A DNA stretch of 64,000 nt from NCBI GenBank assembly GCA_035293805.1, contig DATGMD010000073.1:1-64000 (forward strand), written 5' to 3'. Shown here piece by piece: positions 24,662 through 36,143 of the stretch. How positions within the stretch are numbered: position 1 is the stretch's first letter; each line of letters starts with the position of its first letter. The stretch is from JAJPHF01 sp035293805 (GTDB lineage: Bacteria; Chloroflexota; UBA6077; JAJPHF01). A program made the position numbers and the translations under genes. The notes under the pieces are model-generated. The model was given only the letters and a program-made list of their open reading frames with translations. It had not been told where the DNA came from and made no database searches.

Positions 24662-24743
24662 GGCGAGCCGGCCGCGCTGCTAGGCTGCGTGGTCGCCGTT
24701 GTCCTCGGCACAGGCGTCCCGTAGTATAGGAGGCAGGGGGCGA

Positions 24744-25001
24744 ATGATGGCCACGACCTTTGAAGTGTGGGACCTGGACTCGCGGAACGTGCTGGCCGTG
24801 TACGAGACCGAAGCGGCCGCGCTGTCGGCAGTCGCCCGGGCGGTCAAGCATCATGGCCCCGACTACGCGACCTCTCTCGCGCTCATGCGGGAAGATGCGC
24901 GCGGCCGCTCGCGGCTAGTGGCGCAGGGTGCGGCGCTCCTGGAGCGTGCCAACGCTGTCGGCGATCCTATCTCCTCGGCTGAGAACCGGGCCACGGCGTA
25001 G
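24744..25001 (+). CDS. Uncharacterised 85-residue protein
   Basis: 85 residues beginning MMATTFEVWDLDSRNVLAVY, then ETEAAALSAVARAVKHHG and ALMREDARGRSRLVAQG. The sequence suggests a small alpha/beta fold. GGAGGC precedes the ATG at 24744. It may form a two-gene unit with the 91-residue gene; a partner of toxin-antitoxin type is possible but unproven. Confidence 0.65.
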   Translation: MMATTFEVWDLDSRNVLAVYETEAAALSAVARAVKHHGPDYATSLALMREDARGRSRLVAQGAALLERANAVGDPISSAENRATA

Positions 25002-25059
25002 GAGATCGTGGGGTCCTGGTCACTCGATCTAGCCGGCTATGTCTGACGGAGGGGGAACT

Positions 25060-26175
25060 ATGGTCGTCGTCGACGCCGATGCCCACGTCGAGGAGTGGGC
25101 GGCTACCTTTAGCGACAAGTACCTGGACCCGGCGTTCCGGGCGCGGCGGCCGGAGGTCGTGGCGACCGAGCAGCGGGTGCACTGGCTGATCGACTCGCAG
25201 CTCTTCCCGCGCTTCACCGGGCCGGGCGCGCACAGCCTGGGCACGCCGACGGGCGCGGGGCTGGACCGCTTCACGTATAGCAGCCTGAAGGCCGAGAGCG
25301 TGGAGAGCCTGGAGCTGCGCGACCCGGCCGCGCGCCTGGCGGACATGGACCGCGAGGGGCTGGACGTGCAGGTGATCTACCCGACGCTGTTCCTGGCGCG
25401 GCTCAGCGAGGACCCGGCGCTCGCCACGGCGCTGTGCGCGTCGTACAACCGCTGGCTGGGCGACGTGCTGGCGGGGCAGGAGCGGCTGAAGTGGGTCGGC
25501 GTGGTGGCGCTGGACGACCCGGCCGGCGCGGCGCGCGAGGTGCGGCAGGCGAAGGCGCTGGGCGCCGTGGGCATCATGATCCCTGGCACGGCGAACACAC
25601 GCATGCTGAACCATCCGGCGCTGCTGCCGTTCTGGGAGGAGTGCGCCGCTCAGGACCTGGCCGTAGCGATCCATGTGGCCTGGAGCTGCGCGCCGCTCAA
25701 CCAGATGTTCGACCAGCTCTACTACGCCACGCTGATCCCGTTCGTGTTCCCCGTGCTGATGGGGTTCATCACCGTGCTCGGCAGCGGCCTGCTCGACCGC
25801 TTCCCCACGCTGCGTGTCGGCTTCTTCGAGGCGAGCTGCCAGTGGCTGCACTTCCTGATCGACCGCATGGACCACCGCTATGCGTTCGTGCAAAGGGTGG
25901 GCGGCGGCGCGGGGGCGGCCGCGCTGGAGGCGCCGCGCCCGCCCGGCGAGTACCTGCGCTCGGGCCGGGTGTACGTGAGCGGCGAGGTCGAGGACGCGCT
26001 GCTGCCCCAAGCGCTGGAGCTGCTGGGCGAGGACCAGTTCCTGTTCGCCTCGGACATGCCGCACGCCGACCGCGAGCCGTTCGCCACGCGCGAGCTGGAA
26101 GCGCGCGCCGACGTGCCCGCCTCGGCCAAGCGCAAGATCCTCGGCGACAATCCTCGGCGGTTCTACGGGCTCTGA
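25060..26175 (+). CDS. Amidohydrolase-2 family (ACMSD-like) metal-dependent hydrolase
   Basis: 371 residues, TIM-barrel amidohydrolase of the ACMSD/decarboxylase group. The N-terminal metal motif is VDADAHVEEW (D-x-H), with later His in AIHVAWSCAPL (about 205) and Asp in LFASDMPHADRE (about 330). ACMSD acts after 3-hydroxyanthranilate dioxygenase in tryptophan breakdown, and both that gene and tryptophan dioxygenase are near. The family also includes other decarboxylases and hydrolases, so the exact reaction is open. I chose the ATG at 25060 because GGAGGGGG lies upstream; one at 25039 is possible. Confidence 0.8.
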   Translation: MVVVDADAHVEEWAATFSDKYLDPAFRARRPEVVATEQRVHWLIDSQLFPRFTGPGAHSLGTPTGAGLDRFTYSSLKAESVESLELRDPAARLADMDREGLDVQVIYPTLFLARLSEDPALATALCASYNRWLGDVLAGQERLKWVGVVALDDPAGAAREVRQAKALGAVGIMIPGTANTRMLNHPALLPFWEECAAQDLAVAIHVAWSCAPLNQMFDQLYYATLIPFVFPVLMGFITVLGSGLLDRFPTLRVGFFEASCQWLHFLIDRMDHRYAFVQRVGGGAGAAALEAPRPPGEYLRSGRVYVSGEVEDALLPQALELLGEDQFLFASDMPHADREPFATRELEARADVPASAKRKILGDNPRRFYGL

Positions 26176-26190
26176 GCGCTCTCCGGGGTG

Positions 26191-26232
26191 ACCTAACCCC
26201 CTTCCCTATGAGGGGGACGGCTGCCGCCTCGG
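26191..26232. repeat. C/G-rich repeat after the ACMSD-like gene
   Basis: GACCTAACCCCCTTCCC followed by GAGGGGGACGG, a short member of the GACCTAAC family also seen near 4380, 28480 and 51505. Confidence 0.55.
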
Positions 26233-26390
26233 GCGGGGCTGACGGTTTCTGCTGGCGCATCGGGGCCGGGGAGGGCGCCGCTGCTCGACGTCGCCATCCC
26301 GCCCGCCGCCGTCCTGCTCATGCTGCCGGCCGCGCACTGGTCCCACCGCCGCCGCGCCGAGCGGCACGCCGACCTGGCTCGCTCGCGGGC

Positions 26391-26419
26391 TTGTACCCCC
26401 CCACGGGGGGTGCTATAGT
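26391..26419 (+). promoter_or_regulatory. Promoter of the copper operon
   Basis: TTGTAC, a 17-base spacer and TATAGT, 41 bases before the csoR start. The spacer carries the first CsoR-type palindrome, so repressor binding would cover the promoter. Confidence 0.7.
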
Positions 26420-26447
26420 AGCTCTGCACCCCCCGTAGGGGGGTATA
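26393..26447 (+). promoter_or_regulatory. Two CsoR-type operators
   Basis: Two G/C-tract palindromes: GTACCCCCC..GGGGGGTGC (26393-26413) and GCACCCCCCGTAGGGGGGTA (26426-26445). They match the known CsoR operator form (TACCCC..GGGGTA). One overlaps the promoter and one the start of the transcript, which suggests tight copper-responsive repression. Confidence 0.75.
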
Positions 26448-26459
26448 GGAGACGGGTCG

Positions 26460-26862
26460 ATGGAAGACACGACGAAACGCGACGCGCTGCGGCGGCTAGC
26501 GTACATCGAGGGCCACCTGCGTGGCGTGCGGCGGATGGTCGAGGCGGACACGTACTGTGTGGACGTGCTGCACCAGACGCACGCTATCCAGAAGGCGCTG
26601 GAGGGCTTTGAGCAGCTCTTGCTACAAGGGCATCTGCGCACCTGTGTGCCGAGTGGCATTCGCGCGGGCCGCGAGGAGGCGGTGCTGGCCGAGCTAGCCG
26701 ACCTGTACGGCGTGGCCCGCCGCTGGCGCGCGGCCGACACAGCTACCGCCGCCGCAGACGGCGCGGACACCGCTACCGCAGACGGCGCGGCCGTTGCGGC
26801 CATGCGGGGCGACGCCGCCGCGCCCGCGGCCGCCCCTACCGCGCACCCGATTGGAGAGACTG

Positions 26863-26885
<23 letters not shown>
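26460..26885 (+). CDS. csoR: CsoR-family copper-sensing repressor
   Basis: 141 residues. The core (1-90) is a CsoR four-helix protein: RLAYIEGHLRGVRRMVEADT, the Cys of the first helix pair in YCVDVLHQ (about 38), His in LHQTH (about 43) and the second Cys in HLRTCVPSG (about 63), the Cu(I)-binding Cys-His-Cys set. Copper binding releases the operator and lets the efflux pump be made. The C-terminus has an unusual extension of about 45 residues of Ala/Thr/Asp repeats (DTATAAADGADTATADGA). AGGAG precedes the ATG. The gene overlaps copA by 23 bases. Confidence 0.92.
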
Positions 26886-29559
<2,674 letters not shown>

Positions 29560-29572
29560 GGCCCTGGCCGGG

Positions 29573-29700
29573 GCGGGGGTGTGGGGGACACCCCCACACC
29601 CCAAGAGGTAGAGGAGGGGTAGGTGGGGGGACACCCCCCACGCCCCCCGGCAGGGTGTGGCGCGGCATACTGCGAGCGCCACTGCCCCTGCACCCCCGGA
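29573..29700. repeat. Repeat cluster between copA and copZ
   Basis: Two hairpins with GGGGGACACCCCC-type cores, then CCCCCGGCAGGG, a unit with GCATACTGCGAGCGCCACTG, and CCCCTGCACCCCCGG. It resembles the cluster at 18549-18670; the GCGCCACTG unit recurs in reverse at 47867-47970. Confidence 0.75.
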
Positions 29701-29724
29701 ATGAAATTGAAGTGAGGGAGACTG

Positions 29725-29937
29725 ATGGCTGAGATCACGATGAGCGTGCCGGATATTAGCTGCGACAACTGCGCGCGGCATATTCGGGAGGCGCTGGCGC
29801 CGCGCGCGGGGGTGCGGCAGGTGGACGTGGACGTGGCGGGCAAGCGGGTGCGGCTGGAGTACGACGAGGGGCAGGCCGACCTGGCGGCCATCCGGGCGGC
29901 GCTCGACGAGGAGGGCTATCCAGTCGCCGCGGGGTAG
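29725..29937 (+). CDS. copZ: CopZ-like heavy-metal-associated protein
   Basis: 70 residues forming one HMA (ferredoxin-like) domain. The metal site is ISCDNCARHI (Cys-x2-Cys, about residue 12), and the fold ends with the usual IRAALDEEGYPV. Such chaperones carry Cu(I) to CopA. The motif lacks the Met-x-Cys start (here ISC), so metal preference could differ. GGGAGAC precedes the ATG. It closes the csoR-copA-copZ operon after a repeat-filled gap of about 165 bases. Confidence 0.85.
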   Translation: MAEITMSVPDISCDNCARHIREALAPRAGVRQVDVDVAGKRVRLEYDEGQADLAAIRAALDEEGYPVAAG

Positions 29938-30226
29938 CCGGCGGTACACTGGGCCGCGGGGCGACCGGCCCGGGCGAAGCGAGCGGCGCCGGGACACCGG
30001 GCGGAGGGGCGGCGCCGACCGGGCGCAGTACGTGGCGCCGGAGCACCGGGCCGGATGGCGACCGGGCAGGGCGCAGCCAGCAGGGCAGGATTACTGGGCG
30101 GCGGGGCGACCGGGCGGGGCGCGGCGAGCCGCGCCCCTACACGGGATCAGGGATCGGCGGGGCGCGGTGAGCCGCGTCTGTGCAGCGCCCTGGGGACGCC
30201 GGTTGCCGCGCGCTGGCCGCGATGAA
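29938..30226. other. Intergenic low-complexity GC region
   Basis: Many degenerate copies of GGGGCGACCGGGCGGGGCG-like words but no open frame with coding character. It looks like decayed repeat material between copZ and repeat copy B. Confidence 0.5.
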
Positions 30227-30333
30227 TGATATCGGAGCCGGCCCGGGGGTTCGCCTGCCGAGACGCGCCCTCACCCCAACCCTCTCCCAGGGGGAGAGGG
30301 GGTAAGGGAACTCCACCGGCGGATTCGATATGA
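30227..30333. repeat. 107-bp element with terminal inverted repeats, copy B
   Basis: Same ends and same length as copy A at 5903-6009. Differences are scattered in the left third; the right 60 bases are almost identical. It lies just downstream of the Kelch gene. Confidence 0.75.
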
Positions 30334-30350
30334 CCCGATACATGGTCCGG

Positions 30351-31466
30351 CTACTGGCCGGGGTCGAAGGCGTCGAGGATCTGGGTGGTCGCGGCGCCGA
30401 GGGTGCCTTGCTGGGTCGAGCCGCCGGCCAGGTAGATGCGGTTGCCGACCGCAGCGGCGACGAGCGAGTGGCGGGGCGTCGGCATCGGGCCAAACTCGGT
30501 CCAGGCATCGGTCGCGGGGTTGTAGCCTTCGACCTGGTCGTAGACGCCGAGCGGGCTGGCCGGGTTGCCCTCGCCGCCAAAGACGTAGAGCTGGCCGTTG
30601 AGCACGGCGCCGTAGCCGCCGGAGCGGCCGGTGGGCATGCGCGCGCGCGTGGTCCAGGTGTCGCTCGCGGGGTCGTACTCCTCCAGGAAGGGGAGATCGT
30701 ACACTGGGCGGTCGCGGCCACTGGCGACGTACAGGCGCCCGCCGATACTGCCGATGGCGAGGTGGTCGCGGCGGACGCGCATCGGCGTCAGCGTGTCCCA
30801 GCGATCGGCGGCGGGATCGTAGACGGTCAGGTCGGCCAGCGGCTCGTAGGCGAGCGGGGAGCCGGTGGGGCGGGGCGCGTCTGGCGGACGGCGATGCTCG
30901 CCGCCGACCGCGTAGAGGCGGTCGCCGATCGCCGCCACGCCGAGGGCGCCGCGCGGCGTGGGCAGCGGCGCCCGGGCGGTCCAGCGGTCGGTCGCCGGGT
31001 CGTAGGCCCAGACCGCGTCGACGGGCTCGCGCTGGCCGAAGGGGTTACGGAAGCCGCCGACGAGGTAGATCTTGCCATCTATGGTGGCGGCGCCGGCGTG
31101 GTGGACGGGCTCGGGGAGCGGCGTGCCGTCGTGCCACTGGTCGGTCGCTGGGTCGTAGACCTGCACGAGGGTGAAGGGCTGCGGGTCGTCCGAGAAGCCG
31201 CCCATGACGTAGATGCGCCCGTCGAGCACGGCGACGGCCGCTTCCTGCTGCTGGTGCGGCATCGGCGCCAGGGTCGTCCACGTCTCGGCTGGGGGCGCCG
31301 CGAGCGCGGCCGCGCGGCGCCCGGCGAGAGGCGCGGCGAGCAGCGCGCCACCGAGGCCGACGAGGAGCGCCAGCAGCGCGCCGCCGCGCGCCGCGCGGCC
31401 GGCGGCCCGCCGCCAGGCGCGGCGCGGTCCTGCCGCGGGATGCTGCCACCAGGCTCGTCTCACCAT
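30351..31466 (-). CDS. Secreted Kelch-repeat protein
   Basis: 371 residues. An Arg-rich N-terminus precedes a long hydrophobic segment (about 28-55) that acts as signal or anchor. About six Kelch blades then follow (for example GRIYVMGGFSDD, YDPATDQWHDGTPLPEPVHH, GKIYLVGGF, GRLYVASGRD, GQLYVFGGEG, NRIYLAGGS), each with the G-G and Y..W pattern. This predicts a beta-propeller outside the membrane, usually for binding. GGGAGGG precedes the ATG at 31466. No partner gene points to the ligand. Confidence 0.88.
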   Translation of the reverse strand: MVRRAWWQHPAAGPRRAWRRAAGRAARGGALLALLVGLGGALLAAPLAGRRAAALAAPPAETWTTLAPMPHQQQEAAVAVLDGRIYVMGGFSDDPQPFTLVQVYDPATDQWHDGTPLPEPVHHAGAATIDGKIYLVGGFRNPFGQREPVDAVWAYDPATDRWTARAPLPTPRGALGVAAIGDRLYAVGGEHRRPPDAPRPTGSPLAYEPLADLTVYDPAADRWDTLTPMRVRRDHLAIGSIGGRLYVASGRDRPVYDLPFLEEYDPASDTWTTRARMPTGRSGGYGAVLNGQLYVFGGEGNPASPLGVYDQVEGYNPATDAWTEFGPMPTPRHSLVAAAVGNRIYLAGGSTQQGTLGAATTQILDAFDPGQ

Positions 31467-31582
31467 AGCGCCCTCCCTTCGTGCGAGCGACGCGCTGGCG
31501 GCGGGCCGGCGCGCGGCCTGCTGCCAGCGGCAGAGCTTGGTGCGACCAGGATGCGCCGGGGCGCGGTCGTTGTCAAGGAGGA

Positions 31583-31816
31583 ATGAGCATCGAGAACCTG
31601 CTGCTGGCGTGCCGGGCGAAGGGACTCGGCGCGACGGCGACCACGCTGCACCTGGTGTACGAGGGGCCCGTGAACGCGCTGCTCGGCCTGCCCGACGACG
31701 CGCGGAGCTTCGCGATGGTGCCGATCGGCTGGCCGATGGGCAAGTTCGGCCCGGTGCGGCGGCGGCCGGTCGACGAGGTGCTGGCCTGGAACGGCTGGAA
31801 CGGGGCGGCGCCGTAG
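31583..31816 (+). pseudogene. C-terminal fragment of a nitroreductase-family protein
   Basis: Codons read SIENLLLACRAKGLGATATT, then LLGLPDDARSFAMVPIGWPM and FGPVRRRPVDEV. These are the last ~75 residues of FMN-dependent nitroreductases (QNLLLAARALGLG..IGYP). The N-terminal FMN-binding part is absent. An ATG right after AAGGAGG would allow a 77-residue product, but it could not form the dimeric FMN site. It is probably a remnant left at the upstream end of the glycosyltransferase cluster. Confidence 0.75.
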
Positions 31817-32893
31817 GTGGCGAGCAGCGTAGCGGTCGTCATCCCGAGCTGGAACGGCGCGGCGCTGCTGCCCGCCTGCCTGGAGGCGCTGCGCGCGCAG
31901 ACGCACGCGGCGCGCGAGATCGTCGTGGTGGACAACGGCTCCTCGGACGCCTCGCTGGCCGTGCTGGCGCGGTTCCCGGAAGCGCGCGTCCTGCGCTTCG
32001 GCCGCAACCGCGGGTTCGGCGCCGCGACGAACGCCGGCATCCGCGCGACGGCCAGCCGCTACGTCGCCACGCTGAACAACGACGCGGTGCCGGCGCCCGG
32101 CTGGCTGGCGGCGCTGGTGGCGGCCGCCGATGCCGATCCCACGATCGGCATGTGCGCCTCGCAGATGGTGCTCGCGGCGCGGCCGGACCGGCTCGACTCG
32201 TGCGGCATCGCGCTCGACCGCGTCGGCATCGCCTGGGACCTGCTCGGGGGGCAGCCGGTCGGCGCGGACGCCCGGCTGGCGGAGCCGTTCGGCCCGTGCG
32301 CGGGGGCGGCGCTCTACCGGCGGCGCATGCTGGACGAGATCGGGCTGTTCGACGAGCGGTTCTTCGCCTATCTCGAGGACGTGGACCTCGCGTGGCGCGC
32401 GCGCCGCGGCGGCTGGCGCTGCCGGTACGTGCGCGCGGCCCGCGTGCTGCACCAGCACTCGGCGACCGGCCGCGAGGGCTCGCCCTGGAAGCACTACCTG
32501 CTGGGACGCAACAAGGTGTGGCTGCTGGCGAAGAACTATCCGGCCGCGCCGTGGTACTGGCTGCCGCTGGTGGCGGCGTACGACCTGGCGGCGCTGGGCT
32601 ACGCACTCGTCAGCCGTGGTGAGGGCGCGGCGCTGCGCGGGCGGCTGGCGGGACTGGCGGGGCTGCGCGGAGCGCTGCGGGCGCGGACGGCGGGGGGCCG
32701 GCGGGCGGCGGCCGCGGGGGGTGCCAGGGCGGCGGGCGCGGCCGAAAGGGCCGCCGGCGCTGAGGGGATGACGTCAGGCGCGGACCCGGCGGCCTACCTG
32801 CTCCCCCCGGCGTGGCCTTGGCAGGTGCCCGCGCGCTACGCGCACCTGGCGCCGCGTGCGCGGGCCACGCGACGAGCGAGGCCGCGGGGGTGA
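31817..32893 (+). CDS. Family-2 glycosyltransferase (first of four)
   Basis: 358 residues, GTG start directly after the nitroreductase fragment. GT-A fold: VAVVIPSWNG (residues 4-13), EIVVVDNGSSD (about 35-45), NRGFGAATNAG, the metal-binding LNNDA (about 93) and the acceptor-side FFAYLEDVDLAWRARRGGW (about 190-208). This pattern (ED.DL..R....G) is typical of rhamnosyl- or other sugar transferases of surface polysaccharide synthesis. The last ~80 residues are Ala/Arg-rich and low complexity. Confidence 0.85.
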   Translation: MASSVAVVIPSWNGAALLPACLEALRAQTHAAREIVVVDNGSSDASLAVLARFPEARVLRFGRNRGFGAATNAGIRATASRYVATLNNDAVPAPGWLAALVAAADADPTIGMCASQMVLAARPDRLDSCGIALDRVGIAWDLLGGQPVGADARLAEPFGPCAGAALYRRRMLDEIGLFDERFFAYLEDVDLAWRARRGGWRCRYVRAARVLHQHSATGREGSPWKHYLLGRNKVWLLAKNYPAAPWYWLPLVAAYDLAALGYALVSRGEGAALRGRLAGLAGLRGALRARTAGGRRAAAAGGARAAGAAERAAGAEGMTSGADPAAYLLPPAWPWQVPARYAHLAPRARATRRARPRG

Positions 32894-32971
32894 TCGGGGC
32901 GAGGGTGGTAGCGCGGCGTGGTTGGCTGCTGGGCTGGGCGGCCTTCTATACTAGGCGCGGGGAGGGCGCCC

Positions 32972-33934
32972 GTGAGCAGCGCGCGGCCGCTGGTGTCGGT
33001 CATCATCCCGAACTGGAACGGGGCGCGGCTGCTCCCGCGCTGCCTCGACGCGCTGTTGCAGCAGACGTACGCCCCGCTGGAGATCGTCGTCGTGGACGGA
33101 GCGTCCACGGATGACTCGGTTGCCTTGCTGCGCGCGCGCTACCCGACGGTCCGCCTCGTCGCGCTCGACGCCAACCGCGGCTTCGCCGGCAACGTGAACG
33201 CCGGCCTGCGGGCCGCGCGCGGCGAGGTGCTGGCGCTGATCAACAACGACGCGGCGGCCGCGCCGGACTGGGTGGCCGAGCTGGTGGCCGGGTTCGGCGA
33301 CGACCCGCGCGTGGGCCTCTGCGCCTCGAAGATCCTCTTCTCGGAGCCGGGCGACGTCATCAACGCGGTGGGCGACCTGTTCTACGACGACGGCACGCCG
33401 AACAGCCGCGGCGTGTGGGAGCGCGACGAGGGCCAGTTCGACCGTCCGGAGTACGTCTTTGGCGCCTGCGGCGGCGCGGTGGCCTACCGGCGCGCCATGC
33501 TGGACGACGTGGGGCTGTTCGACGAGAGCCTGTTCATGTACTGCGAGGACGTGGACCTGAGCTTCCGGGCGCAGCTGCGCGGCTACCGCTGCCGCTACGT
33601 CCCCACCGCGCGCGTCTTCCACCACGGCAGCGCGACCGGCGGCGGGCCGCTGGCGAGCTACTACTGTGGGCGCAACTTCATCCTGGTGCTCGTCCACAAC
33701 ATGCCAAGCAGCCTGCTGCGCCGCCACGGCTGGCGGATCGTGCGGGCGCAGCTTCGGCTGGCGCTGCTCGCCCTGCGCCACGTGCGCGAGCCCGCCGCCC
33801 GCGCCCGCCTGCGGGGCCAGCTCGCGGGGCTCTGGGCGCTGCCGGCCGCGCTGCGACGGCGGCGCGCGATCCAGGCCGCGCGCGTGGTGCCCGATAGCTA
33901 CGTGGCGTCGCTGCTGACGCCGGCGAGGCGCTGA
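32972..33934 (+). CDS. Family-2 glycosyltransferase (second)
   Basis: 320 residues from GTG 32972 (GGGGAGG upstream; a TATACT box at 32947-32952 may mark an internal promoter). Motifs: VSVIIPNWNG, EIVVVDGASTDDS, NRGFAGNVNAG, INNDAAAA (about 90) and LFMYCEDVDLSFRAQLRGY (about 190). It is closely related to the previous gene, which suggests local duplication. The product likely adds a sugar to a lipid-linked glycan at the inner membrane face. Confidence 0.87.
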   Translation: MSSARPLVSVIIPNWNGARLLPRCLDALLQQTYAPLEIVVVDGASTDDSVALLRARYPTVRLVALDANRGFAGNVNAGLRAARGEVLALINNDAAAAPDWVAELVAGFGDDPRVGLCASKILFSEPGDVINAVGDLFYDDGTPNSRGVWERDEGQFDRPEYVFGACGGAVAYRRAMLDDVGLFDESLFMYCEDVDLSFRAQLRGYRCRYVPTARVFHHGSATGGGPLASYYCGRNFILVLVHNMPSSLLRRHGWRIVRAQLRLALLALRHVREPAARARLRGQLAGLWALPAALRRRRAIQAARVVPDSYVASLLTPARR

Positions 33935-34878
33935 TGCAACGAGCAGGCCCCGCGGCCGCGCCGCGGGCAGGCGGCGCCGAGCTAGTCGTCGTCCTGGTGA
34001 ACTACCACGCGCGCGACTACCTGCTGGCCTGCCTGGCGGCGCTGGAAGCGGCGCCGCCGGACGTGCCGTACCGTGTCGTGCTGGTGGACAACAGCCCGGG
34101 CGACGGGGCGGCCGAGGCGATTCGCGCCCGCTTCCCCGCGGTGGAGATCATCGCCAATGCCGCGAACGTCGGCTTTGGCCGCGCGTGCAACCAGGCGCTG
34201 CGCGCGAGCGACGAGCCGTACTGCCTGCTGCTGAACCCGGACGCGGAGGTGCAGCCCGGCGCGCTCGCCACGCTGCTGGCCGTGCTGAGGGCCAATCCCC
34301 GGGTGGCCGCCGTCGGCCCGCGCCTGGTGTACCCCGACGGCCGCTACCAGCACTCGGCCTTTCGGCTGCCTGACCTGGCGCAGGCGCTGTTCGGCTTCTT
34401 CGAGCTGGTGCCGCTCGACTCGCGCTGGAACGGGCGCTACCCGCCGTGTGAGGGCGGGCGCCCTCGGCCGGTGGAGCACCTGCTGGGCGCGTGCCTGCTG
34501 ATCCGCCGCGCGGCGCTGGACGACGTGGGCCTGCTGGACGAGGCGTTCTTCATGTACTTCGAGGAGACGGACTGGTGCGCCCGCGCGCGGCGGGCGGGCT
34601 GGGCGCTGTGGCAGGTGCCGAGCGCGGTCGTGGCGCACCACGGCGGCGGCACCACGCGCCTGGTGGCCGAGGAGATGTCGCTCCAGTTCCACCGCAGCCA
34701 GGTGCGGTACTACCGCAAGCACCACGGCCGCGCGGGCTACCTGGCGCTGAAGCTGATCGTCGTCTGCGGCGTGGCGTACCGCTTCCTGCGCTCGGCGCTC
34801 GCCGTCGCGCGCCGCCGCATCGCGCCGGAGCTGCTGGCGACCCGCACGCGCATCTACTGGGAGATCGTGCGCGCATGA
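33934..34878 (+). CDS. Family-2 glycosyltransferase (third)
   Basis: 314 residues; its ATG overlaps the previous stop (TGATG), so translation is coupled. Motifs: LVVVLVNYHARD, YRVVLVDNSPGDG, NVGFGRACNQAL, LLLNPDAEVQPG (about 93) and FFMYFEETDWCARARRAGW (about 205-223). The FEE-D variant and the NPDAE site are typical of rhamnosyltransferase-like GT2 proteins. A C-terminal hydrophobic helix suggests membrane association. Confidence 0.87.
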   Translation: MQRAGPAAAPRAGGAELVVVLVNYHARDYLLACLAALEAAPPDVPYRVVLVDNSPGDGAAEAIRARFPAVEIIANAANVGFGRACNQALRASDEPYCLLLNPDAEVQPGALATLLAVLRANPRVAAVGPRLVYPDGRYQHSAFRLPDLAQALFGFFELVPLDSRWNGRYPPCEGGRPRPVEHLLGACLLIRRAALDDVGLLDEAFFMYFEETDWCARARRAGWALWQVPSAVVAHHGGGTTRLVAEEMSLQFHRSQVRYYRKHHGRAGYLALKLIVVCGVAYRFLRSALAVARRRIAPELLATRTRIYWEIVRA

Positions 34879-35864
34879 GCGGCGACGGTGCCGGCACGCC
34901 GCGCGTCGGCGTGGTGATCGTCACCTACAACAGCGCCCGCGTGCTGGGGCCGTGCCTGGAGTCGCTGCGCGCCCAGGAGCCGGCGGTCGCGCTGACGACC
35001 GTCGTGGTGGACAACGGCTCCGTGGACGGGACGCCAGAGCTGGCGCGGGCGCGCTTTCCCGAGGTCCGGCTGATCGAGGCGCCGCGCAACGGCGGGTTCT
35101 CGTACGGCACGAACATCGGGCTGCGGGCGCTGGGGCTGCTGGACGGCCCGTCCGCCGCCAGCGCGCCGCTCTGCGACTACGTGCTCTTCCTGAACGCCGA
35201 CACCGAGCTGCCGGCGGGGGCGCTAGGGGAGCTGGTCGGGCTGCTCGCGCGCCGCCCCGAGATCGGGGCGGTGAGTCCGCGCCTGGTGCGGCTGGACGGC
35301 GCACTCGATCAAGCGTGCCGCCGGGGCTTCCCCACGCCCTGGAACGCGCTGTGCCACCTGCTGGGGCTGGACCGGCGCTGGCCGCACAGCCGCCGCTTCG
35401 GCCGCTACAACCTGACCTACCTGCCCGAGGACCAGCCCGCGGCCGTGGACGCGGTCGCGGGCGCTTTCATGCTCCTGCCCGCCGCGGCCGTACGGCAGGT
35501 CGGCGCCTGGGACGAGGAGTACTTCGCCTACGGCGAGGACATCGACTACTGCCTGCGCCTGCACCGGGCCGGCTGGACGGTCTGGTACGAGCCGAGCGTG
35601 ACGGTGCTCCACTTGAAGGGCGCCATCAGCCAGCAGCGGAGCCTGCGCATGATCGCGGAGTTCTACCGCGCGATGCGCGTGTACTACCGCAAGCACCAGG
35701 CGGGGGGCCATCCGCTGGCCGTGCGGCTGCTGATCACCGCGGGCATCTACCTCTTCCAGGCGCTGGCCCTGCTGCGGCAGCGCCTGCGGGCGCCCGGCGC
35801 GCGCTGGGTGGGGGCGGCCCGCCCCGTGGCCGGCGTGGCAGCGCCGCCTCCCGAGCAGAGCTAA
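34875..35864 (+). CDS. Family-2 glycosyltransferase (fourth)
   Basis: 329 residues; the ATGA overlap with the third gene shows coupling. Motifs: VGVVIVTYNSARVL, TTVVVDNGSVDGT, NGGFSYGTNIGL, LFLNADTELPAG (about 100), a variable loop around 150-185 and YFAYGEDIDYCLRLHRAGW (about 215-235). A C-terminal hydrophobic stretch is present. The four-gene run on one strand suggests a short glycan or glycolipid pathway, though no sugar-nucleotide genes, polymerase or flippase are in the window. Confidence 0.87.
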   Translation: MSGDGAGTPRVGVVIVTYNSARVLGPCLESLRAQEPAVALTTVVVDNGSVDGTPELARARFPEVRLIEAPRNGGFSYGTNIGLRALGLLDGPSAASAPLCDYVLFLNADTELPAGALGELVGLLARRPEIGAVSPRLVRLDGALDQACRRGFPTPWNALCHLLGLDRRWPHSRRFGRYNLTYLPEDQPAAVDAVAGAFMLLPAAAVRQVGAWDEEYFAYGEDIDYCLRLHRAGWTVWYEPSVTVLHLKGAISQQRSLRMIAEFYRAMRVYYRKHQAGGHPLAVRLLITAGIYLFQALALLRQRLRAPGARWVGAARPVAGVAAPPPEQS

Positions 35865-36114
35865 CCACGCGGCGCCGAGTCAGTGGCGGGCACAGACGGA
35901 AGCCGAGCTTCGCGGGCGGATGCGGCGGGCACGGAAGATCGCTTATCCACGCTACGGGTTACCGCCCGGATAAGCAGCTTGTTAACGATTCCTGGCCGAA
36001 CGCGCTCAATGCTGCTAACACTATAGTGGCGTCGCCGCGGAAGTGACCGCAGCCAGTGAAACGGCTGGCGCGAATAATTCGTCTGCAGTCGTGAGCGGTC
36101 GGGTATGCGATATA

Positions 36115-36143
36115 TTGACAGTGTTACGAGCGTGTTGTAAGGT
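36115..36143 (+). promoter_or_regulatory. Promoter-like element in the 36-kb gap
   Basis: TTGACA, a 17-base spacer and TAAGGT, in an A/T-richer context. No gene start follows within 500 bases. Confidence 0.45.

Noticed and set aside
26176..26390. Small membrane protein gene before csoR
   Set aside because: A short frame with hydrophobic residues exists, but it has no start with a ribosome site and runs into the CsoR operator. More likely non-coding.
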